Source: CADEFX01 sp963840425 | GTDB lineage: Bacteria > Pseudomonadota > Alphaproteobacteria > Rhizobiales > Hyphomicrobiaceae | Reading direction: 5' to 3' | DNA length: 64,000 nt | Assembly (NCBI GenBank): GCA_963840425.1 | Contig: CAWIYZ010000034.1 | Location: forward strand, 372,001-436,000 | Shown here: positions 53,647-62,226 of the stretch, piece after piece | Layout: every line of letters begins with the position of its first letter | Position numbering within the stretch: position 1 is the first letter of the stretch | Made by a program: the position numbers and the translations under genes | The notes under the pieces: model-generated | Seen by the model: the letters and a program-made list of their open reading frames with translations, nothing else | Database searches by the model: none | What the model was told of the DNA's origin: nothing

Positions 53647-55650
53647 CTACGGACTTGTTGGCGGGGTTGGGTCCTTGAGATCGACAATATTACTTGGCCG
53701 GATGACGAGCGGACCCTCTATCAGGCGCGGCTTCAACGGCCGGCGGGGCACATAGCCCGCCACCACGCCCTTCTGCACATCCTGGACGGTCGCCTCGCGC
53801 CAGCCCGCCCGGTTCGGCACGCTCACGAGTCCGATCGGATAAATGGTGAGCTCGTCGGGCGTGATGCGCATGCGCAGGAAGTTCTTGTAGCCCATGATGC
53901 GGATCGAGGAGAAGCCGTTGTCGGCGTAAGTCTTGAACACGCGGCAGCCGAAAAACAGATACACGGCGATGATCAGCCCCGCCACGAAACCGCTGGCGGC
54001 AATCATTGCCACCGAGTCGAGTGCCACTCTGAGGATCGGCGAATCCCTCAGAAGGGCGCCGAAGCCGGAGCGTAGCGTAGTGTCAAAATATTCGGATGGC
54101 TGCCCGTGCATCGCCTGCGCCAGCACCGACATGGCGAGCATGTGGATGGCCCAGTGGCCGGTGGCCTCGGCCGCGCGGAAGGCAGGCTTCTTGGCGCCGG
54201 CCAGAAACTGATAAAGCATCGCCAGAATAAGCAATGCCACCACTGCGAAGGCTGGCTGCTCGCGCCCGGCGGCGAACAGATAATAGATGCGATCGCCGAG
54301 CCCCATCCAGTCGGACTCGCTCAAAATGTCCTCGATCCGTTTCGTCGTGCCGTCGGGCGAACGAGCCGGGCGCACGCTGGCAGTCGTGTAGAACCAGCCC
54401 ATGAGCCAATAAAAGAACCCGAGCGCGAAGCAGAAGGTCGGGTTCCAGAGCGGGAAGCCGAGCACCAGCCAGCTCAGGCGCTGCGAGATGGATCGCCTGG
54501 GAAATAGCGACTGGGGCCGCGGCTCGTGTCTCGGGTTGGCGACGGACGTGTCGTCTGTCGCCGGCGCGCCGTTGAGGGTGAACTTGAGCAAGTGAGGGTG
54601 GCCGGTCGAGCTCATCCACGGTACGCGGATCGTGTTGTGCAGCTGGTGCGTAGGCGCGAGATAGGCGCCCCCGCCGCCGGAGGTGATGAGATTGAGGCGG
54701 TGGTCATTGTTGAAGTAGCGGGCGTAGTGGTGGTCGTCGCCCGCCAGGATGACGCTGACGCGTGCCCTCTCGATGGCGAGATTGAGGATGCGCTGCAAAT
54801 TGCCCGAGTAGGCCTCGGTCGTGCCGGCCTCATCGCCCACGTGCCAGCTCGGCGTGGCAATGCAGAGAATGATCTTGGCCTTGGTTTTGTCGTCCTTCGG
54901 AAGACGCGCGGAAACGGCATTGAAATACTGGACCTGACCAACGTCCACGCTGGCCGTGAGCTGGATGTCGAGGCCCCAGATCCACCAGTCGTTCGGCAGC
55001 TCGATGGCCCAATAGCTGCGATGCTGCTGGCACTCCCAGTGACCCATTCTGAGGCCGTTGGAGACGCCGTCGCGGCGCGTGCAGAAGAGCTCGTCGAACG
55101 AGGCGAGGCCGTCGTACCAGTCGTGGTTGCCGGGAAGGATGAAAAGCTTGCGCGGCCGCCGACCGGGCTTTTCGGCAGGCGGCAGCGGATCGTGCCATGT
55201 GGTCAGATTGAAGGGCGTCAACAACCGTCGCTTGTATTCGAGCATGGAGGCGTAGGGATAGGCCTGGTCGCCTCCCATCAGCAGCATCTGCCCGGCAGGC
55301 AGCGGCTGCTCCACGCCGTCGATCTCAAGATGCGGTTCGGCGAGCAGTGACGCCATCGCATATGTGGAGTCGAAGCCATCGCCCGTGTCGGCGACGTAAT
55401 CGATCCAGATTGCGCCATCCTCTGCTGGCGGGATGGCGCGGTCGCCTTTGGGATTGCTGTAATCGTAGCGCTGCGCGATTTCCGCGGGCGGCTTGTAGTC
55501 GACGGCGGCCTGCATGATGCGCTGGTCGGCGTAGGAGCCGAACACGCGCGAGATGAAATCGCGCAATCCCGTCTGCGCCAGCGCCTTGGGCCCATACCAG
55601 GGCGTCATCAAAGGCAGCTCGCGCAGCGGCGGCAACGGCTTGGTGGGCAT
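53647..55650 (-). CDS. Calcineurin-like metallophosphoesterase with C-terminal membrane part
   Basis: A 667-residue product. The N-terminal half has the metallophosphoesterase motifs: MLLMGGDQAYP, FILPGNHDWYD near residue 175, and ILAGDDHHYARYF near 305. After residue 390 come several membrane segments (WLVLGFPLWNPTFCFALGFFYWLMGWF, AVVALLILAMLYQFLAG, VAMIAASGFVAGLIIAVYLFFG) and a soluble tail. The catalytic part therefore sits at the inner membrane; the side cannot be told. Start 55650 (MPTKPLPPL) or 55668. Substrate unknown. Confidence 0.85.
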   Translation of the reverse strand: MPTKPLPPLRELPLMTPWYGPKALAQTGLRDFISRVFGSYADQRIMQAAVDYKPPAEIAQRYDYSNPKGDRAIPPAEDGAIWIDYVADTGDGFDSTYAMASLLAEPHLEIDGVEQPLPAGQMLLMGGDQAYPYASMLEYKRRLLTPFNLTTWHDPLPPAEKPGRRPRKLFILPGNHDWYDGLASFDELFCTRRDGVSNGLRMGHWECQQHRSYWAIELPNDWWIWGLDIQLTASVDVGQVQYFNAVSARLPKDDKTKAKIILCIATPSWHVGDEAGTTEAYSGNLQRILNLAIERARVSVILAGDDHHYARYFNNDHRLNLITSGGGGAYLAPTHQLHNTIRVPWMSSTGHPHLLKFTLNGAPATDDTSVANPRHEPRPQSLFPRRSISQRLSWLVLGFPLWNPTFCFALGFFYWLMGWFYTTASVRPARSPDGTTKRIEDILSESDWMGLGDRIYYLFAAGREQPAFAVVALLILAMLYQFLAGAKKPAFRAAEATGHWAIHMLAMSVLAQAMHGQPSEYFDTTLRSGFGALLRDSPILRVALDSVAMIAASGFVAGLIIAVYLFFGCRVFKTYADNGFSSIRIMGYKNFLRMRITPDELTIYPIGLVSVPNRAGWREATVQDVQKGVVAGYVPRRPLKPRLIEGPLVIRPSNIVDLKDPTPPTSP

Positions 55651-55889
55651 GATACGCAACTCCCCCATCTCGCCAATCGTCCCGGCCGGTGGCCGGATGG
55701 CGAGCCCAGAAAAAGGCTAGCACCGGGATGCCGGGGCGGTCGAGATCGTCAGCAAGCTCTCTATTGGTCCGGCGTCTGCGATCTGGGCCGAAATGCTTGC
55801 TGGATAGGGAGTTTGACCGATCGTCGGCACAGCGCGGCCCTCACAAGGCTGGAGCAGCGGTGCGCAGATGACACAGCTTCTGCCTGCCC

Positions 55890-56537
55890 TCAATCCGCCG
55901 GGCCGGCGAAGAGGAGCAGGTTGCCGTCAGGGTCTTTGACGATGAAGGTCTTGGCGCCCCAGGGCTCCTTCCTCAGTGTTTGGAAGAAGGAAACGCCCGC
56001 GGTTTGAAATTCCAGATAGAGCTGCTTGATCTCTTCGGCGGTATCGACGCCCATGTCAGCCGACAACAGACTTTCGCGATCCCGGAGCTGAGGATCGATA
56101 ACGGGCGCATCCATGTGCTTGAGGTTGAGCAAACCCCTGTCCCTTTTCACCTGCGCATAGAACGGAGGCTCGCCGTAGACGAAGACGATGGAGAACCCGA
56201 GCATTTGCGTGAAAAAATCGCACGACGCCTTGATGTCCGTGACGAACAACTCCGCTGCCGTTGCGGTGATGACTGCTTTGGGCCGGGTCTGGTCTGCTTG
56301 ATCAGGCATGGCTGAAGATCCTGTCTTGAGCGCCTGCCAGCTCTCGAATCCCTGTTGTCTTGCCACCAGCTCTTGAGCGTCAGTGAGCTTGAAGCTCGCG
56401 GCAAGGATTTCGGGGTCGCTCAGATGCCGAAAGCGCGGCACGAAGGCCCTGATCTGAGCGGCAACGGGATAGTATCGCTCACGGTGCCAGCGCAGAACGA
56501 GCTTGGCCTGCTTCCTGAGATTTTCGAGATTGGGCAT
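55890..56537 (-). CDS. VOC-family protein with N-terminal helical extension
   Basis: A 215-residue product. Residues 1-70 (LENLRKQAKLVLRWHRERYYPVAAQIR, then LTDAQELVARQQGFESWQALK) form a helical module seen before ankyrin or VOC domains in some alphaproteobacteria. Residues 88-213 are a glyoxalase-like VOC fold: ELFVTDIKASCDFFTQMLGFSIVFVYGEPPFYAQV and the end FIVKDPDGNLLLFAGP. Such proteins include bleomycin-resistance-like binders and isomerases; no specific function can be assigned. Its 5' end overlaps the downstream end of the next gene by 59 bp. Confidence 0.8.
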   Translation of the reverse strand: MPNLENLRKQAKLVLRWHRERYYPVAAQIRAFVPRFRHLSDPEILAASFKLTDAQELVARQQGFESWQALKTGSSAMPDQADQTRPKAVITATAAELFVTDIKASCDFFTQMLGFSIVFVYGEPPFYAQVKRDRGLLNLKHMDAPVIDPQLRDRESLLSADMGVDTAEEIKQLYLEFQTAGVSFFQTLRKEPWGAKTFIVKDPDGNLLLFAGPAD

Positions 56538-57426
56538 GGGCGCGCTGCGATTGACGATGACTTCGCGTAGGTGGGCTTTGCCCCTTCGGCGTTGCGCCGA
56601 TGCGCCCTACAGCAGCACATGAAGGATGCGCTGGCGGTGCAAGCGTGTCAACGGGTGGGCGCCAAGTCGGGTTGACGCGATGTTGCGTGCCTTCGGCACG
56701 ACTTCCTTGCGCGCCTTCGGCCCGTTTTGTTTGCGTGCCTTCGGCACGACGCCGGGGCCTTGCCGCCAACACCAGCGCCACGAACATCAGCAGAAGTGTA
56801 CCGACGGGGAGCGGCGGCGGTGCCTCGATCCGCTCGGGAGCCGGTGCAGTGTAGAGCGGCTGCCGCCTGGCTCGTGCAGAGGCGTCGCGGGGTGGCGACA
56901 GACGTGCCTCGCGCGCAGATGTGGCCGAGGCGGCGGTGAAGCACTGGTGCAGGCTGGCGCAGCGATCGCCAGCGGCCGGATGGGTTGCCGTCTCGCGCCG
57001 GTTGCCGAAGGAGCTGCAGATCGATCCCAGATGACGCCGGTCGAGCCAGCCGTCGCGCACGCCGCGGTCTACTGCCCAGCAGTCGGCCTCCAGCTCGTCG
57101 CCGCCGACATGGTGGTGGCCGCATTCGTGATGGAAGACGAACAGGCCCACGGTGCTCGGATAGCGGCCGAGGCGAGCGGGGTTGAGGATCACCTCGTTGC
57201 GGCGCCGGCTCGCCATGCCGAGATTGGGCATGTGCGGGTCGAGCACGTTGCGCGCGCGGCCGCACTGCACGGTGCGTCCGGCGATCTGGAGCGAGCCGTC
57301 GGGCTGCATCTGCACGGGCGCGGCGGCGTGCGCGCGTGAGCCCGGTGCAGTAAGGGTGGCGGCCAGAAGGGCAAGCGTCCAGCAGAAATGGATCAGCGTG
57401 CGATCGAATCGTGGCCATTCGCGCAT
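56479..57426 (-). CDS. Secreted HExxH protein, putative metallopeptidase, paralog 2, with a repeat-derived tail
   Basis: A 315-residue product from ATG 57426, with a signal peptide (FCWTLALLAATLTAPGSRAHA). VQCGRARNVLDP, VFHHECGHHHVGGDELEADCWAVDRGVRDGWL, then ICSSFGNRRETATHP and RCASLHQCF match paralog 1 at 19443-20033, including six cysteines. A Pro-rich stretch and a membrane segment VGTLLLMFVALVLAA follow. After that the frame enters a palindromic repeat, translated as three RAEGTQ-like units, and a tail with no homology that overlaps the VOC gene. The original C-terminus was probably near residue 225. Confidence 0.72.
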   Translation of the reverse strand: MREWPRFDRTLIHFCWTLALLAATLTAPGSRAHAAAPVQMQPDGSLQIAGRTVQCGRARNVLDPHMPNLGMASRRRNEVILNPARLGRYPSTVGLFVFHHECGHHHVGGDELEADCWAVDRGVRDGWLDRRHLGSICSSFGNRRETATHPAAGDRCASLHQCFTAASATSAREARLSPPRDASARARRQPLYTAPAPERIEAPPPLPVGTLLLMFVALVLAARPRRRAEGTQTKRAEGAQGSRAEGTQHRVNPTWRPPVDTLAPPAHPSCAAVGRIGATPKGQSPPTRSHRQSQRAHAQSRKSQEAGQARSALAP

Positions 57427-57559
57427 CAGGCTTCGTCGCGACGCAATCGGGCCGATTTGGGGCAGTGGGGAACCCATAAACCAGACGGGGATGGTTCTCG
57501 GCATGGCGGCGTGAAAGAATGCAGTGTTGGAGGGGAAGGACGGTCATGAGGAGGCTCGG

Positions 57560-58633
57560 TTGAGCACGGAGTGGGCAGGGGCCATCGATTGTGACGTGCA
57601 TCCGCGCGTGCCGAACATTCGTGCGCTCCAAGCGCACATGGACGAGTACTGGCGCGACACGGTCGAGCTGCGCGGCATCGAGGGTTTCGAGAGCATTGCC
57701 TATCCGACCAATGCGCCGCTGACCATTCGGCCCGACTGGCGCGAGGGCAAGGCCGGGGCCGACGAGCACGTCGAGCGCATGGCCAAGGCGCTGCTCGACC
57801 GCCACGGCTTCGCGCATGCCATCTGCAATTGCCTCTATGCCGTGCAGATGATTCGCGACGAGCACATGGCAGCAGCGTTTGCGCGGGCCGTGAACGACTG
57901 GGTCAAGGCGGAATGGCTGGACAAGGATACGCGCCTCAGGGCGTCGATTGTCGTGCCAGTGCAGAACCCGGAGCTGGCGGTCGAGGAAATCGAGCGCTGT
58001 GCGCCGGACAAGCGTTTCGTCCAGGTGCTGTTCCTTGCCATGGGTGAGCTGCCGCTGGGCAAGAGCTATTTCTGGCCCATCCATCGCGCGGCGGAGCGGC
58101 ATGATCTGACCATCGGCATCCACGCCGGCTCCAGCTATCATCACGCGATTACGGGGTCGGGCTGGCCCAGCTACTATCTGGAAGATTACGCGGCGCAGTC
58201 GCTGGGCTTTCACACCCAACTCGGCAGCCTGATCTCCGAGGGCGTATTCGTTAAGTTTCCGAAGCTGAAGGTCGTGCTGATCGAGTCCGGCGTGAGCTGG
58301 ATCGGGCCGTACCTGTGGCGCCTCAACAAGTTCTGGCGCGGGGTGCGCAACGAGGTGCCCTGGATCGACCGCTCGCCCAACGAGTTCGTGCGTGATCATA
58401 TCCGTCTGACGATCCAGCCGTTCGACGCGCCGGCGTCGGGCGCCGAGGTGGGCCGGCTGATCGATCAGCTTCAATCGGACGAAATGTTGCTCTTTTCCTC
58501 AGATTTTCCGCATTGGCAGTTCGACGGAGATGCTATGCTGCCGGCCGGTATCGACGCGTCGCTGCGCCGGAAAATTCTGGTCGACAATCCACTTGCCGCC
58601 TATCCACGCCTTGGAGGCCGCCATGCAACTTGA
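57560..58633 (+). CDS. Amidohydrolase (amidohydro_2 family)
   Basis: A 357-residue TIM-barrel metal-dependent hydrolase. Features: AIDCDVHPRVP at the start with the DxH metal site, TIGIHAGSSYHHAITGSGWPSYY in the middle with a metal histidine, and FSSDFPHWQFDGD near the end with the conserved aspartate. The family includes decarboxylases and hydrolases of aromatic or heterocyclic acids. Start: TTG at 57560, five bases after AGGAGG at 57549-57554; the ATG within that site gives only a short frame. It overlaps the next, related gene by 11 bp. Confidence 0.9.
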   Translation: MSTEWAGAIDCDVHPRVPNIRALQAHMDEYWRDTVELRGIEGFESIAYPTNAPLTIRPDWREGKAGADEHVERMAKALLDRHGFAHAICNCLYAVQMIRDEHMAAAFARAVNDWVKAEWLDKDTRLRASIVVPVQNPELAVEEIERCAPDKRFVQVLFLAMGELPLGKSYFWPIHRAAERHDLTIGIHAGSSYHHAITGSGWPSYYLEDYAAQSLGFHTQLGSLISEGVFVKFPKLKVVLIESGVSWIGPYLWRLNKFWRGVRNEVPWIDRSPNEFVRDHIRLTIQPFDAPASGAEVGRLIDQLQSDEMLLFSSDFPHWQFDGDAMLPAGIDASLRRKILVDNPLAAYPRLGGRHAT

Positions 58634-59759
58634 TGCACCAATTGCGCCCGAGCTCGATGTTGCCGATGCGAGCGGCCCGGCGGTCGCGAGACCGAACCGG
58701 CTCGCCGTGATCGATGGCGACGTGCATCCGGCGTGGCGCTCGCAGGAGGATCTGAAGCCGTTTCTGAGTAAGCGCTGGTGGGACCATCTGCAGACCTACG
58801 GCAGCCGGCGCAAGAACGGCAGCACCGGCCAAGAGCCGTACCCCAAGTCGGCGCCGCTCGCCTGCCGCCGCGATGCCTGGCCCGAGGAGGGCGGACGGCC
58901 GGGCTCCAGCCTGGCGCTAATGCAGAGTCAGCATCTCGACGGCAACAGCATCGAATTCGGAATACTGGGCCCCCTCGGTGCGACCGGACAGGGTGATTTC
59001 AATCTGGATTTCAGCGCCGCCATGTGCAGCGCGGTGAACGACTGGCAGCGCGAGACGTTCACGCGGCCCGAGAAGCGGTTGAAGGGCGGCATCGTGGTGC
59101 CCTACGAGGACACGGCGGCGTCGGTGGCGGAGATCGACCGCTGCGGGCCGGATCCCGATTTCGCCCAGGTGTTCATGCTGACACGCTCGCAGGAGCCGCT
59201 GGGCAGCCGCCGCTACTGGCCGATCTACGAGGCGGCGCAGCGCTACAAGCTGCCGGTGGCGGCCCACGTGTTCGGCACCAGCGGGCATCCGGTGTCGGGT
59301 GCGGGCTGGCCAAGCTTCTATGTGGAGGAAGGCGCCGGGCATTCCACGTCGTGCCAGACGGTCGTTTCCAGCCTCGTCATCGAGGGCGTATTCGAGCGCT
59401 TTCCGGGGCTGAAGGTGGTGATGGTCGAAGGCGGCTTCGCTTGGCTGCCGGCGCTGTCGTGGCGGCTCGACAAACTGTTCGAGCGCATGCGGGACGAGGT
59501 TCCGCACTTGAAGCGCAAGCCCTCGGAGTACATCCGCGAGCACGTCTACGTGACGACGCAGCCGATGGAGGAGCCGGATGATCGCCGGCACGTGCTCGAC
59601 GTCATGGAGTGGATCGGCTGGGATCGCCTGCTGTTCGCCAGCGACTATCCGCACTGGGACTTCGATGATCCGTTCCGCGCGTTCCCGGCGGGCTTGAAGC
59701 CGGAGCGGCATCGCCAGATCTGCGCCGAGAACGGCCGCTCGGTGTACCGGCTGTCGTAA
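58623..59759 (+). CDS. Amidohydrolase (amidohydro_2 family), second copy
   Basis: A 378-residue relative of the gene before it: VIDGDVHPAW with the metal-binding DxH, AAHVFGTSGHPVSGAGWPSFYVEEG at the central metal site, SLVIEGVFERFPGLKVVMVEGGFAWLPALSWRLDK, and FASDYPHWDFDDP at the end. The two are shifted in details (for example GIHAG versus AHVFG) so they probably act on different substrates or form a heteromer. The 11-bp overlap and the Rieske gene 13 bp downstream suggest a three-gene operon. Confidence 0.9.
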   Translation: MQLDAPIAPELDVADASGPAVARPNRLAVIDGDVHPAWRSQEDLKPFLSKRWWDHLQTYGSRRKNGSTGQEPYPKSAPLACRRDAWPEEGGRPGSSLALMQSQHLDGNSIEFGILGPLGATGQGDFNLDFSAAMCSAVNDWQRETFTRPEKRLKGGIVVPYEDTAASVAEIDRCGPDPDFAQVFMLTRSQEPLGSRRYWPIYEAAQRYKLPVAAHVFGTSGHPVSGAGWPSFYVEEGAGHSTSCQTVVSSLVIEGVFERFPGLKVVMVEGGFAWLPALSWRLDKLFERMRDEVPHLKRKPSEYIREHVYVTTQPMEEPDDRRHVLDVMEWIGWDRLLFASDYPHWDFDDPFRAFPAGLKPERHRQICAENGRSVYRLS

Positions 59760-59772
59760 GCGGCTCTGCAAA

Positions 59773-60187
59773 ATGGCCCGTCATGTTGTCGCGCGCGTTG
59801 CGGATATTCCTCCGGGCGCGCGCAAGTTCGTCACGATCAACGGGCGCGGTGTCGTCGTCTTCAACCTGAAGGGCGAGTTCTTTGCGCTGTCGGACCAGTG
59901 CCCGCACAAGGGCGGACACCTGTCGCAAGGCAAACTGACGGGACTAGTCGAAGTCCTCGGAGCCCGGCAGCTACCGCTACTCGCGCCAAGGCGAGATCGT
60001 GCGCTGTCCGTGGCACGGATGGGAGTTCGACATTCGCACTGGCAGGTCGTGGTGCGATCCGCGACGCTTGCGGTTGATGCAGTATGCGGTCAAGGTCGAG
60101 CCGGGTGCGACGCTGGCCGAGGGGCCGTACGTGGCGGAGACGTTCAAGGTCGCCGTCGAGGACGAATATGTGGTGATCGAGGTGTAG
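59773..60187 (+). CDS. Rieske [2Fe-2S] ferredoxin-like protein, frameshifted
   Basis: About 137 residues after correction, one Rieske domain. The first ligand pair is in SDQCPHKGGHLS (CPH) and the second in CPWHGWEFDIRTG (CPWH), both complete. The frame breaks between them at GAAGTC (59950-59955); removing one A gives LVESSEPGSYRYSRQGEIVRCPWHGW. It probably passes electrons to an oxygenase, or, with the amidohydrolases, takes part in breakdown of an aromatic or heterocyclic compound. No oxygenase large subunit is next to it. Confidence 0.85.
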
Positions 60188-60287
60188 TTATCCTCGGCGG
60201 ATATCCCCGGTCTGGCACCTGTTCACGGTTAACGGTCGGCGGTGGGGTGAACTGAGCTGGCGATGCTATGGCCATGGGCACTTAACG

Positions 60288-60331
60288 TAGCGCAGGCATA
60301 GCGCAAGCGTAGTGCAACAATAGCGCAAGAG
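60288..60331 (+). repeat. Four 11-bp tandem repeats
   Basis: Four consecutive units of exactly 11 bp: TAGCGCAGGCA, TAGCGCAAGCG, TAGTGCAACAA, TAGCGCAAGAG. The core TAGYGCA is kept in all. The period is close to one helical turn, as in arrays of regulator sites. It lies in the gap between the Rieske gene and the DMT exporter stop, 60188-60390, which has no gene. A nearby CGCAAGTTGCG palindrome is at about 60347. Confidence 0.8.
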
Positions 60332-60390
60332 GGCACTCAACGAACCGCAAGTTGCGCCCGCAAGTCATCTCGCGTGTGATGACTGACGGG

Positions 60391-61305
60391 TCAGTCGGCG
60401 CGCGAGGAAGCGCCACGTGACGCGGCTGTCTCTGGGGGTCTTTCACTCGTCGCAATCCAGAGCCCGGCGAACACCGCAGTCAGTCCGGCGATGAGATTGA
60501 ATGTAATCGGCTCATCGAGAATCACCGCCGCTGACAAGCTTGCGATCAGTGGGTTGACGGTCATCGTGTTGGTGACGCGCGTCGGGCTTGCGTACTGCAG
60601 CGCATAGACCCAGAGAAAGAACGCAAGCGCACCACCGCCGGCGGCGAGATAGATCGCGGCGATGCCCTGCTGCAGTGTGAACGCCGCGATACGCGTAGCG
60701 TCTCCCGAGAGCAGGCTGAACACGACCAGCGCTATTCCGCCTGCGCCCATGCTGGCGGTGAGAAAGCCTAAGGCGCTGGAGCGTTTGATGAACGGTCGCG
60801 ACCACACACTGTAGAAAGCCATGCACAGTGTCGCTCCGGCCATGACGAGATCGCCGCGCCACGCTCCTGGTGGGGCGTTGCGCACGCCCGAGGCGAGCGC
60901 CATGGCGACGCCGCTCATGGCGATCAGAACGCCTGCGGTCTTGCGCGTGCTCAAGGGCTCGATCCCGAGCAGTGCTCCGACCACCATGGTCATCATCGGC
61001 AGAGTGGAGAGCGCGAGCGTGCCGCGCGCCACCGTCGTCAGGCTGAGGGCGACGTTGTAGAAAACGAAAAACAGCGCGTAGAACATAAAACCGAGGCCGG
61101 CGACCGCGGGCCAGTCCGCGCGCCGGGGCCATTGCGCGCGCAGCAGGAGAGCAAGTGGCAGGACGCACACAAAACCGCCGCCGAAGCGGATCGCTGCCAA
61201 TGTGAAAGGGTCGGCGCTGCCGATCAGATAGCGGGTCGCGACCGCCGCTCCTGCGCCAAACGAGCAGGATAGAACGGCTACGCCCACTCCGAAACGTTCA
61301 CTCAT
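60391..61305 (-). CDS. EamA/DMT-family transporter
   Basis: A 304-residue protein with ten membrane segments in two EamA halves. The first half has AIRFGGGFVCVLPLALLL and ALSTLPMMTMVVGALLGIEPLS; the second has LVMAGATLCMAFYSVWSRPF and the conserved end NPLIASLSAAVILDEPITFNLIAGLTAVFAG. DMT carriers export amino acids, nucleosides or other metabolites; the substrate is unknown. It is divergent from the XRE regulator gene, 81 bp away, which may control it. Confidence 0.92.
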   Translation of the reverse strand: MSERFGVGVAVLSCSFGAGAAVATRYLIGSADPFTLAAIRFGGGFVCVLPLALLLRAQWPRRADWPAVAGLGFMFYALFFVFYNVALSLTTVARGTLALSTLPMMTMVVGALLGIEPLSTRKTAGVLIAMSGVAMALASGVRNAPPGAWRGDLVMAGATLCMAFYSVWSRPFIKRSSALGFLTASMGAGGIALVVFSLLSGDATRIAAFTLQQGIAAIYLAAGGGALAFFLWVYALQYASPTRVTNTMTVNPLIASLSAAVILDEPITFNLIAGLTAVFAGLWIATSERPPETAASRGASSRAD

Positions 61306-61386
61306 GGTGTTTGCTCACGGCCAGAACTGGACGACAATGGATTTTGATCGAGGTCGTGGGCGCTATCAACTACGCGGCAGGTAGTC

Positions 61387-62226
61387 ATGGAGAAGTCTGC
61401 AAGCTTCCCATCTCAGTTGCGCTGGTGGCGCGAGCGGCGCGGCATGGCGCAGCTCGAGCTCTCCGGACTGGCGGAGGTTTCACAGCGCCATTTGAGCTTT
61501 CTGGAACTCGGCCGCACCGCGCCCAGCCGCGAGATGGTCTTGCGGCTGGCTGCAGCCCTGGATGTGCCGCTGCGTCAGCAGAACGCCCTGCTGCTGGCTG
61601 CGGGGTTTGCCCCAGTGTGGCGGGAAACGCCGCTCGGTGCGCCGCAACTCGCCATCGTCGACCAGGCGCTGAATTTCATGCTGGCACAGCAAGAGCCGTA
61701 TCCGGCGTTTGTCGTCGACCGGCGCTGGCATCTTTTGCGCACCAATGGGGGCGGGCGAAATTTGGTGGAGTTCTTGACCGACACACCGCTTGGCGAACTC
61801 GATCCGGCACAACCGATCAACCTGGCCGATGCTCTGCTGGCGCCCGATGCGCTTCGGCCGCTCATCGTGAATTGGCTCGACGTTGCACACTACTTCGTGC
61901 GCAGCGTGCACGCCGATGCGCTCGTGGATGGCAGGAGCGAGACGGCTGCGCTGCTCGAGCGGCTCTTGGCTTATCCCGATGTGCCGCGCATCGCGGATGT
62001 GCCGGTCCTGGACAACGATGTGGGTCCGGTATTGGCCATACGATTTGCCAAAGGCGACAGCTCGCTCGAGCTGTTCACGACGCTGGCGACGCTCGGCACG
62101 CCGCAGGACGTGACGGCGCAGGAGATTCGCATCGAATGCTTCTTTCCCGCTAACGAGGCCACGGGCGCCGTGCTCAGGGAATGGGCGGCTAAGCGTACGC
62201 GGTCTCCCGCCGCGGACGGCGCATGA
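61387..62226 (+). CDS. XRE-type regulator with MmyB-like ligand domain
   Basis: A 279-residue transcription factor. Residues 8-70 are an XRE helix-turn-helix (LRWWRERRGMAQLELSGLAEVSQRHLSFLELGRTAPSREMVLRLAAAL). Residues 100-270 match the MmyB-like ligand-binding domain (PYPAFVVDRRWHLLRTN, then LDNDVGPVLAIRFAKGDSSLELFTTLATLGTPQDVT), which binds fatty-acid-like ligands in known structures. Divergent from the EamA exporter and convergent with an MFS gene, whose 3' end it overlaps by 38 bp. It probably controls one of these. Confidence 0.88.
   Translation: MEKSASFPSQLRWWRERRGMAQLELSGLAEVSQRHLSFLELGRTAPSREMVLRLAAALDVPLRQQNALLLAAGFAPVWRETPLGAPQLAIVDQALNFMLAQQEPYPAFVVDRRWHLLRTNGGGRNLVEFLTDTPLGELDPAQPINLADALLAPDALRPLIVNWLDVAHYFVRSVHADALVDGRSETAALLERLLAYPDVPRIADVPVLDNDVGPVLAIRFAKGDSSLELFTTLATLGTPQDVTAQEIRIECFFPANEATGAVLREWAAKRTRSPAADGA

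Noticed and set aside
52099..54075. 658-residue open frame on the plus strand
   Set aside because: It lies antisense to the ABC binding protein and metallophosphoesterase, both with clear family motifs, and its own translation shows no recognisable domain.
56648..58474. 608-residue open frame on the minus strand spanning the HExxH gene and the first amidohydrolase
   Set aside because: It is out of frame with the HExxH protein and antisense to the amidohydrolase; neither part resembles a protein family.
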